DNA of 64,000 nt, taken from positions 248,001 to 312,000 of the forward strand of contig NZ_JARTVY010000002.1 in the NCBI RefSeq assembly GCF_031450805.1. The letters are read 5' to 3'. The position numbers were made by a program, and so were the translations under genes. This document shows positions 1 to 7,341 of the stretch, piece after piece; position 1 is the first letter of the stretch, and each line of letters begins with the position of its first letter. Under the pieces are notes generated by a model. That model was given only the letters and a program-made list of their open reading frames with translations. It searched no databases and was not told the DNA's origin. The DNA comes from Caballeronia sp031450805 (lineage in GTDB: Bacteria > Pseudomonadota > Gammaproteobacteria > Burkholderiales > Burkholderiaceae).

Positions 1-715
1 CCGCGATGAAGGTCAGCAAGACGATGTTGCTCGACGCGTAGATATCGACGAGCGATGTCGCCATAAAGACGCTCCAGCCGTCCTTCAGCCGTTCGATGAT
101 GGTCTTGAACGACACATGAACGAAATCGAGCTCGCGCCGGAAATACAGATAGACGCAGATCGCGATGCCCGACAAGAGCGGCACGAGCGTATTGACCAGC
201 ATTGCGTTGTTGACGTCGTCGTGATGGCGCACGAAGAGATACATCGCGGGAATGCTGAGCGCGCGGCCCACGAACACGATTGCACTAATGACACCCAGGT
301 CTTCGACGCCCTGGAAATACCACGTAGGAATGAGCATCGAGCCGATCGCCATGCCGAAGCCGACAAGCAGAAGCGACCTGTTCTCCGCAAGCATCGGCAC
401 GATGAACGTGAGCAGCAGCAGCACGATGAAGCCGGCGACCGACAGTGCTATCTGCGCGTACATCGTCTCCCAGAACATCTTTGAGCGAAGCGCGCGGTTA
501 TCACGGTTGATCGAAATCTTGGGTGTGGCAGTGAGCGAGAAGCTGTAGTTGGTCAGCGTGATGAAATACGCCGTAAAAGCCATGGCAAACGAGAGCCGTC
601 CATATTCGCTCGGGCCGAGGACGCGTGCCAGCCACGGCAGCGTCAAAAGCGGTGCAAGGTAGGTCGATACCTGCAACGTCATCAGAATGGTGAAGTTCTT
701 TCGAAAAGATGCCAT
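1..715 (-). CDS. Wzx-like polysaccharide flippase, partial (cut by window edge)
   Basis: Integral membrane protein of the polysaccharide biosynthesis/MATE-like flippase superfamily, expected to move lipid-linked sugar repeat units across the inner membrane. The reading frame opens at ATG 713-715 and stays open to base 1, giving about 238 N-terminal residues; the C-terminus lies outside the window. The start (MASFRKNFTILMTLQ) leads into hydrophobic helices, and the LPWLARVLGPSEYGRLSFA stretch is typical of Wzx/RfbX proteins. Further helices alternate with short polar loops. It lies downstream of a glycosyltransferase on the same strand, as expected in an exopolysaccharide or O-antigen cluster. 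The substrate cannot be told. Confidence 0.85.
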   Translation of the reverse strand, partial: MASFRKNFTILMTLQVSTYLAPLLTLPWLARVLGPSEYGRLSFAMAFTAYFITLTNYSFSLTATPKISINRDNRALRSKMFWETMYAQIALSVAGFIVLLLLTFIVPMLAENRSLLLVGFGMAIGSMLIPTWYFQGVEDLGVISAIVFVGRALSIPAMYLFVRHHDDVNNAMLVNTLVPLLSGIAICVYLYFRRELDFVHVSFKTIIERLKDGWSVFMATSLVDIYASSNIVLLTFIA

Positions 716-1128
716 TGAGCGGTTTTTCCCGACTTGAAGTGCTGCCCTGATGTCGATGACGCAAAAAATGCTGCCTTCTGCATGTTTGCCCTTTAGCCGG
801 GCAATTCCATGACAACGCCCGCGACGAATAGTTTCGTCAAGCGTTATCTCGGCATGACAGAGGCGCAAGGCCAGGGAGGGTAAAGCGTCCGTGCCTTGGC
901 CTGACAGCGGATGCGCGATAAGGGCATTGCGAGAGGTGATGCAACGCTGGACTGACTGCGCGCCAGTGCGGGCCAATTTGAGGCGCCGGAGATGACGCGA
1001 CGCGTCCGCAGCGAGCATTAAACCCGAGAAAAAATAAATCTTCAGTGGGTTGGCACACGCAAATTCGCCGCGCGATGTGCTGTGCGGGAAAAACGACCGC
1101 GGAGCAGGGCGGCTCCGCGGACGATCGC
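716..1128. other. Intergenic region between flippase and DMFase-like gene
   Basis: About 410 bases with no convincing gene on either strand; the short frames here lack a ribosome binding site and family resemblance. It holds a strong terminator hairpin at 1088-1120 for the upstream minus-strand gene and a small inverted repeat, GACGAA-TAGT-TTCGTC, at 823-838. The flippase promoter should lie here, which would make the flippase a separate transcript. I saw no clear -35/-10 pair. Confidence 0.5.
1088..1120 (-). terminator. Rho-independent terminator after DMFase-like gene
   Basis: Read on the minus strand, a perfect 8-bp stem (CCGCGGAG with CTCCGCGG, plus-strand arms 97-104 and 113-120 past base 1000) is followed by TCGTTTTT. 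It sits just after the stop codon at 1129 and ends the glycosyltransferase/DMFase-like transcript. Confidence 0.85.
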
Positions 1129-2616
1129 TCAGGCCGACGCGCTGTCGGCTATCTTGGGTGTCGCGCGTTGCGTGCCCTCGATGATCGCGTCCTCACGCTT
1201 GATGTAATGCGGCGGCAGGCCGACGAACTTGCGTACGACGTTGCGCGTGATTTGATCGACGATGAGCCGGCTTTCGGCGTGTTTGTCCATCAGCACGCGG
1301 GCCCAGTCGGTCGTGCCGCCATTGAAGACGAGCCCTTGTTTCGCGCTGCCGTTGCCCGGCGGACGATATACGCCCATCGCGCCCATGCCGCCGATGTCCC
1401 AGCCCTCGAGCCTCACCGTGTCCGCGAGCGTGACGAAACCGTTGGACTTGGGCGGCACGCCATCGACTTCATAGCCGACGAGCCGGTCCACCGCGCCGAA
1501 GGTTTGTCCATTGCGCAAGCCCGTGCCTGCGAAGACCCAGTGGTCCGCATTGCGCACGGTAAAGCCGATTGCTTCGCGTTCGCGCTTGATCCATCCGCCG
1601 CGCAAGCGCTTCCACACGCCGTATTTGCCGCCGCCGTACCCGTATGAGAGACCGATGAGATCGGATTCGTCATGCCCCGGCCATTGTTCGCCCAGCCGAT
1701 TCATCACCGCGTAATCGCCGTCGATGGGCGCGTTAGCATAGTCGATCGGGCGAAAGCATGTATTGCCGCTGAAGATCGCAAGATTGCCGCCATCGGCGAT
1801 GAAACGCGCGACACGCTCGCGCATTTCCTTGCTCCAGTACTCGTGATGTCCGACGCTCAGCATGCAGCGATAGGCGTCGAGCTTGAGGTCCGAGCCGCGA
1901 TGCAGGTCGTGGTCCGTATAGAAGTCGCACGCAATGCCTTCAGCGCGCAGCCAGCGAATGAATTTCGCATCCCAGTGCGTGAATTGCTGACGCGGCGAAC
2001 GCATGTCGTACGGGTCGGCCGGCTCGCCGAGCTGAGCGCCGAGACCGCCGCCCGGGCGCAAGACGCTTACCCGCGTTTGGGCGCGCGTGCGATGAATGGG
2101 ATCGCCGTAATAGCAGCCTCCGCCCATCGAGTTATAGGCGTGGTACGTGTTGATCGGCACGATATACGCGATGTCCGCAGAAGGCTTGCGTGGTCTCGCG
2201 ATGATGAGCGCCATGCTGTCGCTATCGGGCGGGCCTGCAAAAACGGGCCTGTGTGCGGCGACGCGACGTCCGAGATCGGTCAGCGGCTCGCCGCTTGCAT
2301 CGACTTCATAGGCGATGGCGACATACGCGCCGCTTTCGAGTGCGTCCTGGTTCGGCTTGATGGTGACGACGGGCCAGCGCCAGTCCTCATCGAAACGCAC
2401 GGGCCTGAGATCGCCCGGCGATTGAAACACGATCCTGCCGTTCTTCATCTCGGCACGCACGCTGCCGCCCGGTTGCACGGCGACACCGCCGATGCTCGTC
2501 AGGTCTTCATCGTTGCCCTGCTGATAAATGGCGATGGAAAAGCGCGAGCCTGGTTGCACCGCGAGCTCGAACCAGTCGCCCGCCGTGAAGCCGGGCCTTA
2601 TCGGATAGATCTGCAT
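1129..2616 (-). CDS. N,N-dimethylformamidase large-subunit-like protein
   Basis: Resembles the large (beta) subunit of N,N-dimethylformamidase, an iron amidohydrolase with a class I glutamine-amidotransferase-like fold. The 495 residues start with a beta-rich domain (about 1-130) and continue with the catalytic-type domain. Stretches that look like its iron site are NTYHAYN (about 156-162), DFYTDHDLH (about 231-239) and GHHEYW (about 256-261), supplying the tyrosines, glutamate and histidine known from the family. No small-subunit gene is adjacent. It starts 37 bases after the glycosyltransferase stop, so the two are likely co-transcribed. A role on an N-acylated or formylated sugar of the polysaccharide is possible but is only inference. 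Confidence 0.75.
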   Translation of the reverse strand: MQIYPIRPGFTAGDWFELAVQPGSRFSIAIYQQGNDEDLTSIGGVAVQPGGSVRAEMKNGRIVFQSPGDLRPVRFDEDWRWPVVTIKPNQDALESGAYVAIAYEVDASGEPLTDLGRRVAAHRPVFAGPPDSDSMALIIARPRKPSADIAYIVPINTYHAYNSMGGGCYYGDPIHRTRAQTRVSVLRPGGGLGAQLGEPADPYDMRSPRQQFTHWDAKFIRWLRAEGIACDFYTDHDLHRGSDLKLDAYRCMLSVGHHEYWSKEMRERVARFIADGGNLAIFSGNTCFRPIDYANAPIDGDYAVMNRLGEQWPGHDESDLIGLSYGYGGGKYGVWKRLRGGWIKREREAIGFTVRNADHWVFAGTGLRNGQTFGAVDRLVGYEVDGVPPKSNGFVTLADTVRLEGWDIGGMGAMGVYRPPGNGSAKQGLVFNGGTTDWARVLMDKHAESRLIVDQITRNVVRKFVGLPPHYIKREDAIIEGTQRATPKIADSASA

Positions 2617-2653
2617 GTCACGCCCTCGTATTGTCCTTTGTTATTCGTTCTTG

Positions 2654-3706
2654 TCATTGGCTGCCGGCGGCGACGGCGCGCGGCGCCGGTGACGGCGCTC
2701 GCAATTCCTTGCCGAGTACGCGCTTCACCATGCGCTTGGTCTGGAACCAGCGCCGGTCCGCGACGATCCGCGCATGGAAGCGAAGCGCCGAAGGCGTATC
2801 CCTGCGATTGCCGGCAAACACGCGATAGCGCGCCGCAGTCGCTTCCATCATTCGCATCGATTCGGCGAAGGCGCGTGCATCGACGCGTGCAGCCTCATGG
2901 CAGGCATAGGCAAAGACCTTATGGAACATCGCGAGCCAGAAAGGATCTTGCGGACCGCCGTTGCAGCGCGCGAGCGTTTCTTCGGCGCATGTGGTGAGAC
3001 TCATCACCGTAAAGGGCGACGCTTTCGTCGTGATGCTGCCCGCGCGGCGGCGATAAAAATAGAGGTCGTCGGCCAGGCGGTAGAGCGTTTGCGCACGCGA
3101 ATAGACGAGCGGAATCGCGGCAGCATCTTCGTACACGCGGCCTGCGGGAAACTCGATGCCGTTCCACAACTCACGCCTATAGACGCGCGCCACAGGAAAG
3201 ACCTGATATACGCGCGCGAAATCTAGCAGCGCGTTCAGGTCGCAGGTGCGCGGGCCGGTGGTCGCGGGATGAATCAACTCGAGATGCTCGATGACCTTGC
3301 CATTCGAATTGATGATGCCGACATTGAACTCGATGATGTCCGCCACGTTCCTGTCGAGCAGTGGCATGATCTTCGCGGTGAAATCGGCGGACCAGACATC
3401 GTCGGAATCGAGAAAGCCGATAAACGGCGATGACGCCAGCGCGATCGCTCGATTGCGAGCAGCGGACACGCCGCGGTTTTCCTGGTGAATGACCTGGATG
3501 TTTCGCCCGCGTTCGCTGCGTTGAATTTCGAGGATGCGTTCCAGCGTGCAGTCTGTCGAACCGTCGTCGATGACGATGATTTCGATCTCGTTCGCGCGCG
3601 GTTGCGATAGTGCCGACTCGAGTGAAGCGGCGATGAAATGCTCGACGTTATAGGCGGGAATGATCACCGACAGCAATGTCGGCGTGACGCTGCGGGCGCG
3701 TTTCAT
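2654..3706 (-). CDS. Glycosyltransferase family 2
   Basis: A GT-A fold glycosyltransferase of 350 residues, expected to work at the cytoplasmic face of the inner membrane and add one sugar from a nucleotide donor to a growing polysaccharide. The N-terminal half has the family 2 signatures: SVIIPAYNVE near residue 13, the nucleotide-binding IDDGSTD at about 46-52, and the metal-binding FLDSDD at about 98-103. A conserved YEDAA motif follows near the acceptor site. No transmembrane helix is evident. It is the first gene of the minus-strand run with the DMFase-like and flippase genes. Donor and acceptor cannot be predicted. Confidence 0.9.
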   Translation of the reverse strand: MKRARSVTPTLLSVIIPAYNVEHFIAASLESALSQPRANEIEIIVIDDGSTDCTLERILEIQRSERGRNIQVIHQENRGVSAARNRAIALASSPFIGFLDSDDVWSADFTAKIMPLLDRNVADIIEFNVGIINSNGKVIEHLELIHPATTGPRTCDLNALLDFARVYQVFPVARVYRRELWNGIEFPAGRVYEDAAAIPLVYSRAQTLYRLADDLYFYRRRAGSITTKASPFTVMSLTTCAEETLARCNGGPQDPFWLAMFHKVFAYACHEAARVDARAFAESMRMMEATAARYRVFAGNRRDTPSALRFHARIVADRRWFQTKRMVKRVLGKELRAPSPAPRAVAAGSQ

Positions 3707-4112
3707 GGACTCGTGTCACCGGTTGGTGTTTTTGAATTGAGGCTTACCGTGGCCGAGAGCGGCGTTTGCTGATCGGAGTACGACTCCCCGTCGCGGCCAT
3801 GCTGTCTGCAGGTCCGGCCGACCAGTGCGCTATCTTGGGAAGCAGCTTATAGTCATTTGTAAGCACAAAGTGTTCGACGACGCACGATGCCCGGGCGCGT
3901 CATCGGCCGCTTCGTGTCTTAGACCGCATAGACGAGAGGCGACAGCGCTTCACGGCGGCACGCATGGTGCTTGCTGACTCGATGCATCAAGCGTTTTACG
4001 CTTCGCAAACGCGTGAGGCGCTCACATATAATTGATCTGGTCGGGCTTTGACCATGCCTTTGTTTCTTGGCGACATGAACCGCAACATCGATATACGCAA
4101 GGACCAACAACC
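3707..4112. other. Divergent promoter region, glycosyltransferase / histidine kinase-like gene
   Basis: About 400 bases between divergently read genes. The right part is more AT-rich and carries a consensus TATAAT at 4027-4032 for the plus-strand gene. No coding sequence is convincing. The minus-strand promoter for the polysaccharide genes should lie in the left part (around 3780-3880, locally AT-rich), but I saw no unambiguous hexamers. Confidence 0.5.
4002..4032 (+). promoter_or_regulatory. Probable promoter of the histidine kinase-like gene
   Basis: A perfect -10 hexamer TATAAT lies at 4027-4032; the best -35 candidate is a weak TTCGCA at 4002-4007 with a long spacer. The -10 position rules out the upstream in-frame TTG at 4032 as a start and fits translation from GTG 4113. 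Confidence 0.5.
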
Positions 4113-5234
4113 GTGACCACGTCTTTTTCAAGTACGGTCGAGCCCGGAGGCGCGCAGCAAAATGATCCGGCCGCTTCAGGAAACGATGGCGTGCTCGTGC
4201 TCGATGCCGCCCAGCGTTGCCTCTCTGCCGACGCCTCCTTTGCACATATCTTCGATATCGGCTCCGGCGCACTGACTGGCCGCGCGCTGAACGAAACGCC
4301 CTTACCCAAGCCGCTTGCAGCCGCGCTTGCCGAAGCTGCGGATGCCGCGCTCGCGGGCAACGCCATTCGGCGTGCACAGGTGTCCATCGACGAGGACGAG
4401 GCGACGCGCAGCTTCGCGATTCTTGCGCTGCCTTCGAATGAATCCGTCACGCTGATCGTTTCGCCGTGCACGGGTGCATCCCAGGCGCAGGAGAAGGCCG
4501 AGCGCTTTGCGCATTTGCGGGCTGAGGCATCGCTTTTCATGCGAGATCATGTCTTGTCCGTCGTGTCGCATGACTTGCGTGGACCGCTCAATGCGATACA
4601 TAGCTGGGGTTACGTGCTCGAACGAAAGGTCGACGCTAAGGACCCCGCGGCGCAACGTGCGCTTGCGGGCATCCGTTCGGGTGTCGAGCAACAAGTGAAG
4701 CTGATCGAACAATCCGTCGATACGACCCGTGCCGAAACGAAGGCTCTCGCGTTGTCGCTTGCGCCGGTGGCGGTCCGCCCATTGCTCGATAAAGGCGTGT
4801 CGCTTGCGAAAGGCAGCATTGCGCGTCAGCGTGGCGTCGCGATCGCGCTCGAATCGCCGCTTGCTGAAGAGCAGGTCGAAGGCGATGCCGAACGTCTGAC
4901 GCAGATGCTGTGGCTCATGATGGCGTTCGCCGTCGAAGCCAGTGCACGCGATGCGAGTGTTCAAGTGTCGAGTGCGATCGAGGGCAACATGTGGCGCACG
5001 GACGTGCGATTCACGGCATCGGCGAAGGCGCTTACGGATGCATCGTTGCCGCACGCACTCGAAGCGTTCGCGCGACGGCAGGCGCTCGAGCCGCGCGAGG
5101 GCGGGCGCATTGCGTGGGCGTTCGCGCTATGCAAGCGCGTGACGGAAGCGCATGGCGGCGCGTTCGAACATGCGAATATCGTCGATGGCGCGGAGGTGGT
5201 GCTGTCGGCGCGTATCGCGGTTGCCGGGATGTAA
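4113..5234 (+). CDS. Soluble histidine kinase-like protein with degenerate ATP-binding domain
   Basis: A 373-residue protein with no membrane segment. Residues about 25-125 resemble a PAS-like sensor region, followed by a HisKA dimerisation domain with an intact H-box (VSHDLRGPLN, phospho-acceptor His about 153). The C-terminal third aligns in outline with a HATPase domain but lacks its key residues: the N-box asparagine position reads LWLMMAFAVEA, and neither a DxGxG G1 box nor a GxGLG G2 box is present. It may be a pseudokinase or phosphotransfer protein. The GTG start is preceded by AAGGA at 4099-4103. No response regulator is adjacent. Some annotations may call it simply a sensor histidine kinase. 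Confidence 0.75.
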   Translation: MTTSFSSTVEPGGAQQNDPAASGNDGVLVLDAAQRCLSADASFAHIFDIGSGALTGRALNETPLPKPLAAALAEAADAALAGNAIRRAQVSIDEDEATRSFAILALPSNESVTLIVSPCTGASQAQEKAERFAHLRAEASLFMRDHVLSVVSHDLRGPLNAIHSWGYVLERKVDAKDPAAQRALAGIRSGVEQQVKLIEQSVDTTRAETKALALSLAPVAVRPLLDKGVSLAKGSIARQRGVAIALESPLAEEQVEGDAERLTQMLWLMMAFAVEASARDASVQVSSAIEGNMWRTDVRFTASAKALTDASLPHALEAFARRQALEPREGGRIAWAFALCKRVTEAHGGAFEHANIVDGAEVVLSARIAVAGM

Positions 5235-5295
5235 TTTCACTTTCGATTGCCTGTCGCCCATATACTGACGCTTTCCACTTTCGAAGAGAGTTGCT

Positions 5296-6651
5296 TTGGC
5301 TCAGGTTGTCGCGCTGATCGGCGCATTGTTGCTCGTCGCCCTGAATGGTTTTTTCGTCGCGGCGGAATTCGGGCTCGTTAAGTTAAGGGCGACGCGCGTC
5401 AAGGCCATTGCCCGAACCAACGGCTTGCCGGGCCGGCTGCTCGCGAAGGTTCACGGGCAGCTCGACGCCTATCTTTCTGCGTGTCAGCTCGGCATTACGC
5501 TGGCATCGCTCGGGCTCGGATGGATTGGAGAGCCGGCTTTCGCCTCGCTGCTGCATCCGCTCGTTACGCTGCTCGGTGTGGAATCGGAGCGGCTTGTCGA
5601 ATCCATCTCGCTGTTCTTCGCGTTCTCGGTCATTTCCTTTCTGCATATCGTCGTTGGCGAGCTTGCCCCTAAGTCGTGGGCCATCCGTCGCGCTGAACAG
5701 GTTGGCCTCTGGCTTGCCACGCCGCTCTACGGCTTTTACTGGCTGATGTATCCGTTCATCTGGGTGCTGAATTCCAGTGCGAATCTGGTTTTGCGGCTTT
5801 TTGGCATATCGGCGGAGCATGGTCACGATGCGCATTACTCGACTGACGAACTCAAGCTGATTTTGCGAGGGCGCCGGCTTGGCGGGGCATCGTCGTATAA
5901 CGCGGACGAGTGGAACACCATTGCTCATTCGCTCGATTTCAGCCGCATGACGGTTTCCGATTTGATGCGGCCGGGGCATGAGCTTGTCGGTCTGCGCAAT
6001 GATTTACCGGTGCGTGAGAATCTCGCGGTGATTGCGCGGCATCGCTTTAGCCGTTATCCGTTGTTTGCGGACGCGTCGGGGGAGCGGGTCATCGGCATGA
6101 TTCACTTGAAGGATTTATTGCTTGCCCGCGATGCCGGGAGCAAGACCTTCAGCTTCAGCTTCAGCAAGGATGGCGAGAAGCTGGAGAAGCTGTCGCGCCA
6201 TGTGCGGCCTGTGCAGTATGTTGCGCCGAACCTGTCGGCGCTGGAGTTGTTCAGGCGCTTTCGCAAGGGTGCGCCGCATTTCGCGATCGTCGGGAGAAAG
6301 GGGGCGAAGCCGATTGGCTTCATCACGCTCGATAACTTGCTGGGCGCGCTGGTGGGCCAGATCCACGATGAATTCCGTCAGGGCGATGCGGACTGGTCGC
6401 GCATGGACGATGGAACGTTGATGGGCAAGGGTTCGTTGCCGGTGGTTTCGCTGGAGCGCGCGCTGGGGATCGATATCGATGAAGGACGCGCGGAGTCGGT
6501 CGGGGGGCTCGTCATTAATGCGCTTGGCGACTTGCCGTCGGAAGGGCAACGCGTGGCGTTCGATCGGTTCGATATCGTCGTCAAGAAAATGAATGGGCCT
6601 CGGATCGTGCTCGTGCGGGTTTATCCTCGGGAGGAGGAGGCTCTTGTTTGA
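5296..6651 (+). CDS. CNNM/CBS/CorC-domain membrane protein (HlyC/CorC family)
   Basis: A 451-residue protein of the family often labelled hemolysin or Mg/Co efflux; related proteins act in divalent-cation (Mg2+) homeostasis. Order of domains: a CNNM (DUF21) membrane domain in about residues 1-180 with four hydrophobic segments, the first being LIGALLLVALNGFFVAAEF; two CBS domains in about 205-335, starting at the MRPGHELVGL stretch; and a C-terminal CorC_HlyC domain to the end. The start is TTG 5296, with GAGAG just upstream; no better start exists in frame. The gene is followed by a long repeat region that may end its transcript. The substrate is not certain. Confidence 0.9.
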   Translation: MAQVVALIGALLLVALNGFFVAAEFGLVKLRATRVKAIARTNGLPGRLLAKVHGQLDAYLSACQLGITLASLGLGWIGEPAFASLLHPLVTLLGVESERLVESISLFFAFSVISFLHIVVGELAPKSWAIRRAEQVGLWLATPLYGFYWLMYPFIWVLNSSANLVLRLFGISAEHGHDAHYSTDELKLILRGRRLGGASSYNADEWNTIAHSLDFSRMTVSDLMRPGHELVGLRNDLPVRENLAVIARHRFSRYPLFADASGERVIGMIHLKDLLLARDAGSKTFSFSFSKDGEKLEKLSRHVRPVQYVAPNLSALELFRRFRKGAPHFAIVGRKGAKPIGFITLDNLLGALVGQIHDEFRQGDADWSRMDDGTLMGKGSLPVVSLERALGIDIDEGRAESVGGLVINALGDLPSEGQRVAFDRFDIVVKKMNGPRIVLVRVYPREEEALV

Positions 6652-6680
6652 GTCGGCACTTTGATTCTTGCGGTTCAGGC

Positions 6681-6715
6681 TTGCGTTGCGTTGCGTTGCG
6701 TTGTGTTGCGTTGCG
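6681..6715. repeat. TTGCG pentanucleotide tandem tract
   Basis: Seven head-to-tail 5-base units: TTGCG x4, one TTGTG, then TTGCG x2. It starts 29 bases after the CorC-type stop codon and lies just outside the left end of the long inverted repeat. A simple tract of this kind can vary in length, but it is outside any gene. Confidence 0.85.
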
Positions 6716-6730
6716 TTGGAAACTTGTGTT

Positions 6731-7318
6731 CGTGTCGGTCTATTAGCTCGCCCCTCCCCGGGGCGGGGGTCACTTTCTTTGCCGCTGCAAAGAAAGTAAC
6801 CAAAGAAAGCAGCTTTTCGGGCCCAAAGCACAGTACGCATAACCACTTCGTAGAACATCGGCGGCACTCAGCTTGACAGAGCCCTGAATCACCTTCCACG
6901 CTCAATGACTATTAACGTCCTCCGAGCCCCTTGGCTCGACAACACCAGTGGGGCGCAAAGTACTATGGCCTGACAGGGATGACTGTTTTCCGCATCGCGG
7001 TAGTGAGTAAGTTTGAAAGCGAGTCGCAGTTACCTTCATGCCGGCACGGTCGCGCTGTTATGGTTACGTTAAGAGCGGGACACGTGACGTACGTCGGTGT
7101 TGACGAGCCAAGGGGCTCGGAGGACGTTAGTCGTCAGTGGGCGTGGAAGGTGATTCAAGGCTTTGTCAAGCTGAGTGCCACCGATCTTCTACGAAGTGGT
7201 CAGGCAAGTCTGTGCATTGGGCGGTTCGAAGAAAAGCTGCTTTCTTTGGTTACTTTCTTTGCAGCAGCAAAGAAAGTGACCCCCGCCCCGGGGAGGGGCG
7301 CACTAATAGACCGACACG
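6731..7318. repeat. Long inverted repeat (about 220-base arms)
   Basis: The left arm 6731-6946 is an imperfect reverse complement of the right arm 7096-7318, with a 149-base centre (6947-7095) of no recognised content. Both outer ends read CGTGTCGGTCTATTAG inward, then CCCCTCCCCGGGGCGGGGG. Each arm also contains its own small hairpin (CTTTCTTTGC...GCAAAGAAAG). The innermost part shared by both arms contains CGTCCTCCGAGCCCCTTGG. No transposase is present. It resembles a MITE- or REP-like intergenic element. Its place between two convergent genes suggests it could act as a two-way transcription stop. Confidence 0.85.
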
Positions 7319-7341
7319 GAAATACGAAGCCCTAAAAAACC

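Larger units (their letters stand above)
6652..7341. other. Convergent intergenic region filled by a repeat element
   Basis: About 690 bases between the convergent stop codons of the CorC-type gene and treY. It holds a TTGCG tract (6681-6715) and a long inverted repeat (6731-7318). Frames that encode VTFFAAAKKVTK-like peptides on both strands are by-products of the repeat and are not genes. Confidence 0.8.

Noticed and set aside
823..838. GACGAA-TAGT-TTCGTC inverted repeat as a terminator or operator
   Set aside because: Only a 6-base stem with no T-tract and no link to a start codon; too weak to call.
6931..7335. Frames encoding VTFFAAAKKVTK-like peptides on both strands
   Set aside because: They arise from the small hairpin inside each arm of the inverted repeat. 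The same peptide appears from both arms and both strands, which is a sign of repeat DNA and not of a protein gene.
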